Source: Hyaloperonospora brassicae (Eukaryota; Oomycota; Peronosporomycetes; Peronosporales; Peronosporaceae). From it: 64,000 bases of DNA. This document shows, piece by piece, positions 34,501 through 44,270 of the stretch. Below the pieces are notes generated by a model, which was not told the origin of the DNA, searched no databases, and saw only the letters and a list, made by a program, of their open reading frames with translations. A program made the translations under genes and the position numbers. How positions within the stretch are numbered: the stretch's first letter is position 1; each line of letters begins with the position of its first letter. The stretch lies in the NCBI GenBank assembly GCA_947650285.1, contig CANTFL010001048.1:1-64000 (forward strand), read 5' to 3'.

Positions 34501-35289
34501 CAACGCCTTCTGCTGTTGTTGCTGACGTTGAAGATTGAACTGACGCTGCTGTTGCATCATCTGCATATAGTGCTGCTGTTGCTGCATCTGTTGCTGCTGA
34601 GGCATATAGTACGACACCTGGGGACTCATCATGTTCATTTGATGCTGCATGTTGCTAAACATCATCTGATTCGTGTCTTTCATGCCAAAAGCATTTGCGC
34701 TCATATCCATTCCCATGGTATCCATCCCCAGACCTAGACCCACGTTCACACCCGCGTTCATCCCCATATTGGCGTCAAGGGCCAACCCGTTTCCACGATT
34801 GCTCGGCGCAGTGCTGGTACTGGTTGTATTCATATAGTTCATGACGTTCAGACCCGTAGACGATAATGGCATCGCGCCACTGTTACTCAGCGACTCCGTG
34901 GCCAGTGACGCCGGGAACGGGATGGCATCAGCTGACGGCGTCCTCGTCATCATGGACATCGAGGTGTCTGGCATCGCTAGGGTGCCATTATTGCTGCCAC
35001 TCAAGCTGCTACTTGTTGTCGTTGATGCCGTGGGTGAGTTGAGCTCGTCAGGAAAGTCAATGAGTCCTGCGGTCGACGACGACGACGAGCTCGGCCCTAG
35101 CATCAGCGACGACGTCTCGGTCATTAGATCGTTCGTGCTGCCCGTAAAGTCCAGACCACTAGTCGACAGATCCAAGCCACCCACGCCGACACTGGCACTA
35201 CCGCCCACGTTAAACTGGTTCATAAATCGATTGTCGCCTCGGTTCATGTTGACGCCAAAATCCCCGACAAACGCATGCGACGAGTCCAT
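28582..35289 (-). CDS. p300/CBP-type histone acetyltransferase (KAT11)
   Basis: Intronless, 2235 residues from ATG at 35289; the frame upstream continues only to a GTG. Order: Met/Asn/Ser-rich and Gln-rich N-terminus; KIX-like domain about 348-425 (ALRKEMLNHIMRVLQNQ); TAZ1 zinc finger about 630-705; coiled, Gln-rich region; bromodomain about 1210-1345 (YFKIIRKPMDLGTVKKKLE); Cys/His-rich PHD-like module about 1358-1530; KAT11 catalytic domain about 1546-1786 (VYISYLDSVNYFQPPHLRT, HLWACPPLKGDDYILYCHP); Lys-rich linker; ZZ finger about 2023-2066 (ECNACTRDIVTGNRWHC); TAZ2 about 2103-2183. It acetylates histones and binds transcription factors in the nucleus. All modules of the animal/plant family are present. 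KIX precedes TAZ1 here, whereas in animal CBP/p300 TAZ1 precedes KIX. The disordered tracts contain long CAG/CAA-type repeats. Confidence 0.95.
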   Translation of the reverse strand: MDSSHAFVGDFGVNMNRGDNRFMNQFNVGGSASVGVGGLDLSTSGLDFTGSTNDLMTETSSLMLGPSSSSSSTAGLIDFPDELNSPTASTTTSSSLSGSNNGTLAMPDTSMSMMTRTPSADAIPFPASLATESLSNSGAMPLSSTGLNVMNYMNTTSTSTAPSNRGNGLALDANMGMNAGVNVGLGLGMDTMGMDMSANAFGMKDTNQMMFSNMQHQMNMMSPQVSYYMPQQQQMQQQQHYMQMMQQQRQFNLQRQQQQQKALRERQRQAQQQQMQKNNQQAHQQRAAQLQNQQQMLAASHGSSQMIAQGQMSGGNKTLTLGGDTNVNTARSQPQTSGPSTGPTTSTTRPTWQTSADQALRKEMLNHIMRVLQNQRSNAPANWLQKLPEMAHRLEDECYRIAASREEYANTSTLQSRLRSIVRSAQTHQRHVGGNAIRQPGAPNHTSPANAGPAALASSGTPIPFPGQRAVAPMANEASLDVKGLASQAIQMPPELQDLPPQVKTPVKVEVCQAQARMQVTPSGVDFMADRLSMTSTGASPITGQNNAQTAPGASVFNGNGNATSFGPQSASSPASTATRNKSAQIIWQFKAKAQQVTSALDKNQTTEYHNKLRLMVREDVKTAGSKEVLQRQQQRLLLLRHAMWCKSPEGTCATTPSCGEMKRLWAHMSACRQTNACSYSHCISSKYVLSHFQQCANAKCLVCQVVRYPVEVKEKNGTLMLDADRALQQIIAASQRRQRMLAMKKQQEMQQQQQQIAPHVQQPMPLAMPAHLQHPQSSNNFAAMNLQRQQQNVEHAGNSSAPADANPTNTLGVAVPAAQSTGLNGMMGNVKASNTVAATNPMQDEQRQFQLIKQKLSGRSLEQLTAHCVKLEKWVEEIRARMNAIMNECRQLLHLSNSTQDPMQKSQYEAQVQEKRVMLKQLDVKFKQCRSQRNIVKHVIDERSVTTSMSTRNGVATSNHAVANAPAATMQPIPMPTQIQQPNFLQKTQGPTVSTPVTSVKPSPDDLLGEEDADVPLKVDDSLLVAGKPLEMPTELQDTSATPISVAAPLNTLTAAHESTGNLPLTVLNGPRPVLPSDTAAPGQVLDSYQGRTKETGKTGTASSASGSVGVTVKEEPERTARDGEATTSKQASVKQEVTINPLTMNNSKLNAMMVEHRRMDASKTVQLPAGAVGTPKAIIATNGSETNVSSAAPATPAPPASSEVPMSVLNELSNEDLASHINSLVTGYNATVSPATLKKKLEALLKGMMDHKFGWVFNTPVDPVALNIPNYFKIIRKPMDLGTVKKKLEVGVYKHTEEFATDVRTTFLNAMQYNSEDQDVYSLAKDMLSDFNGEMRKLVAEFDVDEKAARAKESSCRLCGIERMVFEPAVLYCNGECNSRIRRNCYYYMSADNKYHCCHQCYASLPDVIKHNEGRQYQKGALARKKNDEVHEEPWVQCDKCERWVHQICALFNGKIDSEKKPQLVKSEGNQATEGSETSPLPSSSAAKSSAVTTTTTVVKNSSSSGSKGTVHSITTSPGSEFLCPECLLEHRKSEPEKYKIGRHAFSAKDLPRTKLSDFLERRIIKSLQAEREDEAKWTQRDVKDVETAEGLTVRLVSNIEKQLMVRDKMFQRYKDSHKYTSEHRFKSKCICMFQELDGVSVLLFGMYVHEFDEQEADCNSRRVYISYLDSVNYFQPPHLRTKVYHELLIAYFDFVKQRGFHTAHLWACPPLKGDDYILYCHPEAQKTPKSDRLRAWYVDMLVKAEEEGVVWQITNMYDDYWCNDNTPCALPYFEGDYWVGLVEDLIEKLDAEKPKKVVNKRGSKSQKRKTSDTKKAANKKSKSKKAKRRKTTSGEEVLCDEDEDNDDETPLISNRTLTVKSLDAADRKLSDPLMHKLSEVIEPMKDDFLVVKLVPCCRVCNTSVVQGALWRDHSVKTEHGLNPKVVQMALCDGCYQKLKVVCTAGVSAAHHRLQARLHTLTKEIMALPERCIDPDEINDSEFFDTRQAFLSLCQGNHYQFDELRRAKHSSMMALYHLGNPNPNAYVYECNACTRDIVTGNRWHCHTCPDFDVCDACYAKEKHEHPLEMVPTSGAGASLALAGGAIGPGGAPDLTPEKRRLREQRAKNVRLHMQLLVHSSSCVDGNCGSSNCEKMKELMRHGAQCKQRAYGGCTICRRVWALLQLHARQCRQYKCKVPRCHDLREHVRKLQLQQQLMDDRRRAAVTQQYRQLQSERRQEQQEQAQGDSPMPQA
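34395..34625 (-). repeat. Poly-Gln coding CAG/CAA-type repeats in the p300/CBP-like gene
   Basis: Clustered imperfect CAG/CAA codons encode Gln runs interrupted by Met, Arg and His near residues 220-300. Such tracts expand and shrink easily, so length may vary among isolates. Confidence 0.85.
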
Positions 35290-36065
35290 TTCCGTCAGTC
35301 CACGAGACGACACAGAGACAGAGCACAGACGTTAGTTGCGACGCGGTGTCTGTGGTTGCGTCTTGCGGGAAGAGAGTAACACCCCGAGCGTCTGTGTATC
35401 GTGTGGTTGCGCCCGACAGAGACAGACGCAAGCACACACTCGTGTCGAGTATACGCACACAGTATTAGACAAGCGACGCAACAGGTTACTCGGCCCCCAA
35501 ACGCGTTTGTACAATGGCGACGAGCCCACGCGAGCGTCGGCTACGGCCACAGGTCGAAGTGACGGACGGGAATGGACACAGCGCGGGCGCTAGCGACGCG
35601 ATCCGAGCACAGACAGTCACGACTGGTAGCAAAAAGCGGCACGGAGAAGATGGACGTGCGGGGAAGCCGACCGGGGGTACGCTGTGCCGCGTACAGGGGT
35701 CAATGCCGTCCTCGCTCGGCGCTGCTGGAGCTTTTCTTTTTCTCACACGACTTTACTGTAGACAGCGAGCCGGCCACGAGGGGTTTCAGACTCGCCCGAG
35801 TAGAGTGGGTGTGTAATATTGGGAAACTAGTTGGCATACAAAATCGAGCTATTGCAAAGTATTTTCAAAAGTCGATCGAATGTACACGGCTAGGCACAAA
35901 AAACTACGGCTCTGTTCCGATGCGACGTTTCCCAGTGCCGGAGTGTTGATGCTGCAGTATAAAGAGCAGTAGTAAGTAGCAGCAGCAGCAGCAGCAGCGA
36001 TCAGTAGGAGCGATATATGTAGCGATCGTACGGTTCTACCCGCCCCGACGCTTGTACGTGAATCC

Positions 36066-36419
36066 ATGTCAAAGCCCCTTTTGACCTATTGGCGACTTGT
36101 CAATCGACTGATTCGTGAATTGCAACGTAGCAGTCCGCCTCAACTCTGGTACGACAGGTCATGTGGATGGAAGATCAACGCAGAAACAGGACCTGGTGAT
36201 GGTGATGATGTCGAGGACCTGACGACGAGGGCGATCGTCGCTGCACTTTCAGGTTGCTGGGTTCCCTTTCGGTTGCACTCACGAGTGCTGACAGGTTGCG
36301 GGACAAGAACAACTGGCACTGTGGCACGACATTACAAACTGCTCGAAGGAGTGTCGCGCGGCCGACTCAGGAAAGTGACCATTAGCTCTCCGGGAAAGAT
36401 CTCCTTTGTCATGGACTGA
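36066..36419 (+). other. 117-codon ORF, LYR-like N-terminus, uncertain
   Basis: Starts MSKPLLTYWRLVNRLIRELQ, which loosely recalls the first helix of LYR-motif mitochondrial assembly factors. The LYR tripeptide itself reads TYWR, and the expected second helix is not found. The remainder looks non-coding, and a possible donor (GACAG|GTCATG) ends the protein-like part after about 31 codons. It may be a first exon whose partner I cannot find, a relic, or chance. Confidence 0.2.
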
Positions 36420-38583
36420 CTCGATGCACTTGACGATTAGGGCAGTGAGATGTCTGACTCCTTCAACACAACCGTCGCAATGTCGGAAGCTGTGTGGCCG
36501 TCCGTAGCAATTATACGACAACACGTTGCTAGCGATAGGCCGTGTCGCCCAGTCGTTTGCCGGCGGACACGTAACAGTGCACCTTCTCCTTCAAGGCTGC
36601 ATGTTCCGCCGTTTATGATGATGATGATGACGGGAGTTACGAGCGTGATACACATTTTGTTTTCCGGTGAAATTGGCTCGTCGGTTGCGTCAGTCTTACC
36701 TTGGCACGCTGGGCTGCTAAGAGTGAAGGCGGAAAGCGTAGAACAGCGACTTGCATGACCTCTTGAGCACATGCTACTGTAGAAAAATAGGTAACGTGTC
36801 TGCTGCACAGCTACTCTGTGAAAACGATCACATCGAATGATCCGGAGTTGCCCGAAGATCGCGGCAGTCCATAGCTTGACAGACGCCACCCAAACGGACG
36901 AGACGGCTCGACACTGCGCCACCGCTATGCACCATGTCCTCGCCGCAACTCACAGGCTGACATGTCATTGCTCCTTTGCTACCACATGGTGATCGCGAAG
37001 CGATTTGCATGCACGAGACCCGCACCTCTTGACGTTTACAAGAACTGCAATTCCAGACAAGCGTGATCGGTTGATTTAGTCTGCAAAGAATGCAGCCGCA
37101 GGACGAGTGGATACCGAATTCTTTTTGCAGTACACGTACCGGTTTCTTCCCGATTCTATTCAGTGCGTCTGATCAAATCAACCACGTGGGATCAACGTGT
37201 ATACTTTACATGCGGGCGTCTGATTGTAAAACGTCTCGTCTGTTTTGTCGCTTGAGCGAAAAAAGTTGTTTTGTATACAAATGTAAACTGAAAGTAATGC
37301 TATCTTGCGCCGGGCAAAAGCCTAGTGGACTCTTGCTTGCTTTTCTTTTGTGGTCTACGCGAGCATTGTAGACGCTATTTGGCGCGAGCTCTCGAGCTTC
37401 ACGCCTCTGAATGCTAGCCCATCATGTGAAAAGACCTGACCACCCAAGCGTAGTTCTGCCGACAGTCAGTGGCTCCTTACAAATGCGGAAACGTGAATGG
37501 TCAATGTGGGCAAATGTTCATGCTGTGATACAGAGCATCGCACATTATATGTGATTCACACTCGTGGCCGTTTACCGTTCTCTTCGAGCCAATGCTCAGC
37601 TTCGGCCCGCCGTTTTCTTGACGAAGCAAAGTGGGGCAGACGCGGTAGTTGGATCACGATCGAGCGCGCAGAATGCATCTGTCGTGCACTTGATCTTCAA
37701 GCAGGACTTTATGGTGGCCAAGATGGCAACGCTTACTTCTGATCTTCAGAAAGTCGTTGCCGATGCTGACACCACGACGGCGAAACCTCGCGGACGCTAT
37801 GCGAGAAGGCTCGGGTCACGAACCTTCATTTCACATCGACTAGTTCATGTCAATATCACGTGTGGACGCTGTAGGGCGCATCATGCGTATGTGCTGTTAT
37901 AACTAGGGTGTGAGCAGCACCTGCGAGTATGGGCTGGTCACTTCGTGATGTACCTCGACTGCTGATCAGCTAGTCTCACTCGACCAGGGACAGAGTACAT
38001 GATCATGTTTTGCTGGATGATGCGGACGCATGTGGGCCGTACGCGAATACGAGTGAAGGACGTCAGGCCTTTGCGACGTGCGGCAGAAGCATATTCATTT
38101 CGGCACTACCACACTAGAGACGCCCTGTCATCATCTACTATTCAGACACCAGATACATCGTGAGTATGGGCTAACTCGGATCTCGGCGATGGAAATGAGC
38201 CTATTCAGCAATCGCAAGGACACCAAGTACCGTGCGGCTCACTGCAGAAAGCTGTGAATGGCATTTCGGGCGACAAGAAAGGTGACATAGAAACTGACAG
38301 GGCCGCACACATGTTGCGTGAGTAAGTCGATTCAGATGTGATGCAAACGACGAATCCCATCTTTGAGTCGGATACAATCTGACCACACGTGGGTCACAAA
38401 GTACAGAGCGTACACCCATGGGACGATGCATGACGCAAGTTTTGCTGGCGAACTTCACTGGGAGTGGTGCTTTCATCTGGACAGGCATCATATCGATGCG
38501 TGTTTGTGAACAAAGTATACAGAGTTATATTGAATAGTCGTGGTCGTTCGAACGCTTCGCTCGACGAGGGCAAGACGCCTGGA

Positions 38584-38634
38584 TCCGATTCAGTGATGGA
38601 GCACCAGATCTGATTCAGTGATAGGAGCACCAGA
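38584..38634. repeat. Tandem duplication of about 25 bp
   Basis: A GATTCAGTGAT-GGAGCACCAGA unit occurs twice head to tail, with a one-base insertion and one substitution. A small local duplication, nothing more. Confidence 0.75.
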
Positions 38635-39744
38635 CCCTCACTTATGGCATTCTCAGCGCAACACCCAAGTCGGTCGGCGGATACAACTACAGCTCCACAC
38701 AGCAGCGCTTCACTCACCTTCTGGTCGCTTTGGCTGCTCATCATTTCCTGACCAGGTGGGAAAAGGGGAAAGCTGCGGGATCAAAGAAACCCAAATCAGG
38801 TTGGTAGAAATGCTCGGGAGCACGATCGCTTTCACAAGCTATTTCCCGGCCGGACACCCGGCACGCAGTCAGCGCGTCGGCAGGCTGTAGACTTTGGTAT
38901 TCTGCAAGTCTGTTAGCGCCAGGCAAACTTGCACATAGTGAGCTTCAGTTCCATGCTCGCGCAAGTTCTCGGATGTGAAAATGCAATCACCGCTGCACGT
39001 ACGATTACAACAGACACAAGACAAAAAACCTGTCTAAACCGACTTACTGCGAAAACAAGCTCGGTCCGTAAGAACAGATATCAGTCAATCTGCCTCCCCC
39101 GCAGCTCTACGCGACAGGCATGTACTTTGATTGTGGAGGGCGCATGACGTGGATTGGACTAACACATGCGACAGAACCGCGTCAAGATGAACAATCTAGG
39201 GTTCACCTTCCGTTTCAACATACAATGTCTTCGGTGAAACAGAATCTTTTAAGGATAAACTCAAGGCATTAGACGTTTGTGTGGCTGATTGATAAGGACT
39301 TATCGTCTTGTACAAATGCAGTCCTTACGTGTTTCTGATCAAGAATCCTGGCAAGATTGCAGATGAGCATGAATTCATTGATTCGCTCTAGCCGGTGCAT
39401 TTAGTCTGCTACTGTCTCTTCGGCGAAAATCTACCCATTCCTTACCGGCCGTGGCTATCGGTGCAGCTGAACATGATGTCTTCTAGACACTTTCACGAAA
39501 CATTAACACGGTATTTTGCAATCAAGTGGTGCTATGATTATTTTTGCAGTGCATGTGTTAATCGAAAGACGTAGGAGCATGGAGAGCATCACGAGGCCGG
39601 ACATCGAGTTGCGCTTCGGTTCTTCTGCTGCAAACAGGTGCAGAGGCTTTGACGTCACCAAAAACTCGGTACGCTGATCAAAGCGCTGTATATAAGCGCT
39701 GTTACTAGATTCGAGATACTCATGTATCTTCGGTCGAATCGAAA

Positions 39745-40095
39745 ATGGCATTGACTCTAGATGCGACCGTCGGTCGTCCGTGGTTGGTACACTTTAGTTC
39801 TGTTATTGACAAGGCGACTGGTGAGACGGTGCTCCTACTATTTTTGACCCACCACGAAGGATCACGGACGTATCCGGTCTTGCTTTGTGTCAATATACTG
39901 GTCAATGCTCCTGCAATGCACTTCCCAATAATTTGGAAACGAGTGGCTCATTTGCTCCGTTCCCCGCTTCAACATGTTTTTTATTAGTATAGATAACCTA
40001 GAAATCCATGAAAAGGAACTACAGCGTCTGACGATGATGATGCGAGTATCATTACCAAAAATGTAGGAAGTAGAACGTTCGTTTCTCGTCAACGA
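39745..40095 (+). pseudogene. Decayed Ty3/gypsy reverse transcriptase (copy A, RT part)
   Basis: The frame ILVNAPAMHFPIIWKRVAHL, then about 40 nt further IDNLEIHEKELQRLT, corresponds to GL-NAPATFQR...VLRP and to the YIDDLLIHS catalytic block of gypsy RT, in correct order and spacing. Stops lie between them and YIDD has become SIDN, so it is inactive. Confidence 0.6.
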
Positions 40096-40361
40096 AGAAG
40101 AGAGTAGCGATTACGTGACGAAACATCATATTGAAGTCAAGACCTCTTTTGTCAAGGAGACGATACATAATCAATTCCATCCTACTTTCTAAGATTTCAT
40201 AAACGCCTCCACCACAACTGACACCAACAGAAGGAGTATAGAGCGCAGTGACAATTATGCCGATGGTGTAGTCGATCAACCGTGCATTCTCCCCATCTAC
40301 ACTGAATCATACTAGCATAATCGGACATATTTGTGGACGATTCAGCGAGAGATTGCTGGAC

Positions 40362-40590
40362 CTAAGTTCCAAACTCACCATGTCTTTCTAATGCGTCTGA
40401 TGTGTCCAATGAATATCCATTCCACAGGTAATAAGGTATCACGATTGACGTGGATACGTTCGGACAACACTCATATGTCAGCTCGAATGAGCAATTGTCA
40501 ACCGGCTGAATAATAAAGCTTCCAAAGTGGCCAAGACACCCTACCTTTCTGCATGTTGAACATATCTTCGATCGCATGGAAGGAGCCGCG
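40362..40590 (-). other. Cys-rich minus-strand ORF resembling an RNA polymerase largest-subunit zinc motif
   Basis: The frame reads RSKICSTCRKVGCLGHFGSF then IIQPVDNCSF. Cellular RNA polymerase largest subunits carry C-x2-C-x6-C-x-G-H-x-G near the N-terminus, followed by a hydrophobic strand and Pro-Val. Here the Cys-Cys spacing is two residues short. The rest of the frame does not continue the similarity, so chance is quite possible. It lies among decayed elements. Confidence 0.15.
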
Positions 40591-42068
40591 AAATTAGTCT
40601 TCTTATAAAGTAAAAGTCATTTATTCGATGGTCATACCTCCCATGTTTAACAAATACTCTGCTGTTCGGACCAATCGCGACTTCTAGCAATCAAACTTTG
40701 CTACCATTAGACTTGGGGATGCGATGGCTACATAAACGCATCGTATGAAAAGGTCCTGGGTCATCTCTTAGTTGTCCTTTGTACCGTGACAATATTTGCT
40801 TATTCTACTAGTCCATGATTTATGATTTAAGACAAGTACGACCATATTGCAAGGCCGTTAGTATTATTAAGTTGGCGTTATCCTGACAAGAGCGAATCGG
40901 CCACAGTTTGTTTGACTTTCTCGATCATAAGATATCCACCGTTAGATTACATGTTGCCGATCTCAAGACACTGGCCATTGCGTAAGTCTTGCTGGGTACG
41001 ACCGTCGATTCATCCATCAATTTACGACATTCTTGTTCCCACAATGCTCGCTACAAAAAGTAGTATTTGGACATAGGCTTCCCGCAACGACAAGTTTTGA
41101 AGGCCACCGCCTATAAACCGCACTTCTGTACGCACAAGTGATTTGTTTAACAGAATAAAACGATCCATTTACCGTCTACATAGACATGAGTAATGAATGT
41201 GCCGGTGGTGTTCTTTCGCAGCTACAATATGAAACCAATATACATATCACTTTTAAAGAGAAAATATCAATACTATATGAGCTTGATGATATAGTACACA
41301 TAAATTGATGCATGCATTCAATCGCGCGCTCACACATTATCTTCTCCACTTGCACGGCTTCTCGCTCAACACCGATACGAACAAATTGACGTCCAAATGT
41401 TTTCTGCAACATATACGCCTATCAGGACGTCTTTCAAGCTGACTGGAGCTTTATAATACTTTGAAGTTCACGCCTCGCCACAGAACTGACAAAATGCCGT
41501 TCTCGACGTTCTCTATACAACCTCCTCCACATATGACGTTTGCTTTCAAGGAGAAGTCCGGTGATAACGAGCAACCCTTAGCGTCTCCGATCTTTGCATG
41601 GCTTTTATGGAACCGAACAAGTACACAAGTATATATCAGTAGATACTTCCACGTGATGTCGATAGGTGTAAGATCAGAATTGTATCCCCATGTGACCTAA
41701 ACGTGAAGTAATCCGTGAAGTAGTTTGCATCGACAGCTCAAGCTTATGATCAGCGCAGTTGCACAGTATGCGATTCAATACGGCAGAGATGGGGAAGATC
41801 TCAATCTTAAGCTTGCTCCATACACGAACAGACATTAATTTGCAGAAGGCCTATATCCCATATACTGTTTTACGATTATGTAGAAGTTTGTTCATCACAA
41901 AGTGATATGTGAAACTGTGTGGCTTTATTTTCGATAGATGTGGTATAAATTTTCATAGTTTCTGCGTGTAGGCACGAATAACACTATATATAATATACAA
42001 CGCACATGATGATGTCATAACTTCAAACTTGAGAATAGAACGAACACATCTTTCTGCAGTTCATAGTT

Positions 42069-42130
42069 TGGCAGAGTGGCCAACAGATATGATGGGGAAC
42101 GGGTCAAGTATTCGACTGAGTTCGAATCGA
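42069..42130 (+). other. tRNA-like A-box/B-box pair (tRNA relic or SINE head)
   Basis: TGGCAGAGTGG at 42069-42079 fits the RNA polymerase III A box (TRGCNNAGYGG), and GAGTTCGAATCG at 42118-42129 nearly fits the B box (GGTTCGANTCC), at tRNA-like spacing. I cannot fold a full cloverleaf with a paired acceptor stem, so a live tRNA gene is unlikely. Confidence 0.35.
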
Positions 42131-43669
42131 CACTGAGTAGCTGATCGTGACCCGACCTTGCGCGATCGTTAGGCACACATGTAACAATTTGTATAATGAG
42201 ATGATTTACCGTAAAATCGATTCACAACCAAAACTAGTAAGAATGAGGAGATAATCGATCCGCGATGAGACTTGAAGACATATCTTAAGCATCGCTTTTT
42301 ATGCTTACTTTACAAATGCACTGTGGACGAATGGTCGCCTAGATAAGGTCCTGTCAAAGTTGTGGAAGGCGTGTCAAGAAAGAATGGAAGTAACAGAAGT
42401 CCTATGATCTGCGTGGAGCTCTATCGCGGTACCTGATGCGAGCGCGACCCATAGTTGGTGTGTTGCACACCACTCACTTCGCGGTATGTGGCACGCGGTC
42501 CAATCGTGACTCATATGGACACGTGACTAAGGTGGACCACATAGTACAATGGGACGATTTTTTTGGAGATTGGCGACACATGGTAGAACACCGGAGATAC
42601 ACATAGGCATAGCAGTGGGTTTATTTTTATTGTACAAACATTATACCGCGATCATTTTGCTTTTGGGAAATGTTTTAGCTTTCTCCGGAAAGGAACACAT
42701 TGACCGCCCAAGTTTCAAGATAACCTTTTCAACGCCCCTCAGAATTTGCTTATAGGTTGTTTGTCCAGGTGCGACATGAATACTTGATGCAACTTATACC
42801 TTCGATCGGACGTAGGGTGTCCTTGGTAGTGTGCATACGATACCGAGAGACGGCTTAAGTGATCAGACGACAAGTGGACTAAATATTTATATTTAAAACT
42901 GTAAATGAGTTAGTACATATTAGATTTGGGTACCCACATCAAGTATTGCCCCTCGGTACCAATTCAATACACTGAAGATTTCCGATCGATCTAATCGTAA
43001 CTTCATCTCAAAAATTAACACAATCAACATCGACTAGAGCCACCAGGAAGAGTGCAATCCGTCTTAAGGACGGATAAACAAGGTGATGGAGGGTTTACAC
43101 ACGAAAAAAGAGGAACCCGTTGACAGTTGTTCGTTTGGGCGCCAGTGAATAGTCAGGATGTCATCACCCATTTTGTGAGTCTAACTTGAACACAGTAATT
43201 TGGATGAGCTTGGACCACGACATCAAAGCATACCGGTTTAATGTTGAAGTTGTGCATGATGTACATACAGTCTGGCATGCGGCGAAAACCCGCAAAGTAG
43301 TAGTCAATTGCGTTGTTTGAAGCTTGTCCAGATGTATTTATAACCGACTTCACCATTCAGTATACATTATCATATAATATTGAAGGTGAAATAGAGATGA
43401 GAGAAAAATGTCGAGGCGTCTAGTCTACAATACTATCCTTATTACTGAGAAAATTGGCTAGAAGACGAATCAATTCCTCAAAAACTTCAATCGGTGCTGT
43501 GGTATACACCATATAAGACCATATCGGACCAAGATAAAATTCGTACGTCTGAAATTAGGAAAGCACATTCAGCATTTATGAGTATCTAAGTATCAGGGAC
43601 AACAGTTCAATTTTTACAAGCTGGTGGATAGATAAAACTTCAACATCCAGCGCTGGAATGTTTATTGCT

Positions 43670-44270
43670 ATTCTCAATCTCGTATCTTGCGAATGACTGG
43701 ATCACAAACCTACCTAGGATTGAATATGCACATTCAATATTAATTTTGACCTCTTCGGATTTGTCCCACCTTTTGACACAACACGCAAGCCGAGGAACCG
43801 TTGAACTCAGTTAAGTTTGCTACTTAAATAAATAACATGGACTCATGTGTAATGTACCTATCGTTTTGAAGCGACGTCACCAACAAGTAAATTAGTAGAC
43901 ACAAAATATAATCTGGACCCTCGAGAAGCTCAGAAGAAGTCTATAATAAACGAGCACCAACGATTCGTTAAAGTTCGTCGATTCTTTCTGACTTTCAATG
44001 TCACACCTCAAGACCTCACACGCGACCTCATGAACGACGCTTCGATCACGATTTGTTAGACGCATCATTTGACCTTGCTCACATTGTGGAGTCAAGGGAT
44101 CGTCGTAGGAGACTATTTTTTATTTCATTTGCCCGAGCTTAAACGTCAACAAGTGTAAAGCTACCGATGGCAACCTCGGGTGTTTTACTATAGTGTGGCG
44201 CCTGAAGTTTGTGACCTTGACGAGGACGTTGAGGCGGTTCACGTAAAAGCATCATTAATATTTATGACAT
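43670..44270 (+). pseudogene. Decayed Ty3/gypsy integrase C-terminal region (copy A)
   Basis: Fragments follow the order of a gypsy integrase end: LPRIEYAHS near 43710 (compare the usual EYAYNS block), a helical stretch near 43900-44000, GIVVGDYFLFHL at about 44097-44135 (compare KVGDLVLLS), and CDLDEDVEAVHVKASL at about 44215-44255 (compare VHPVFHVSLLK). Frame changes and stops intervene. The orientation is that of the RT piece at 39.7-40.1 kb, so they may be one element split by later insertions. Confidence 0.45.

Larger units (their letters stand above)
35290..39744. other. 4.5-kb stretch without a firm gene
   Basis: The first 0.3 kb is the p300/CBP-like 5' region. A 100-codon plus frame from ATG at 35514 has biased composition and no motif. 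An AGC run lies at about 35977-35999 and a GAT run at about 36618-36630. A 117-codon frame at 36066-36419 is listed separately. The 37.4-37.9 kb stretch has two overlapping frames (81 and 112 codons) without recognisable features. A short tandem duplication is at 38584-38634. Nothing else is supportable. Confidence 0.5.
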
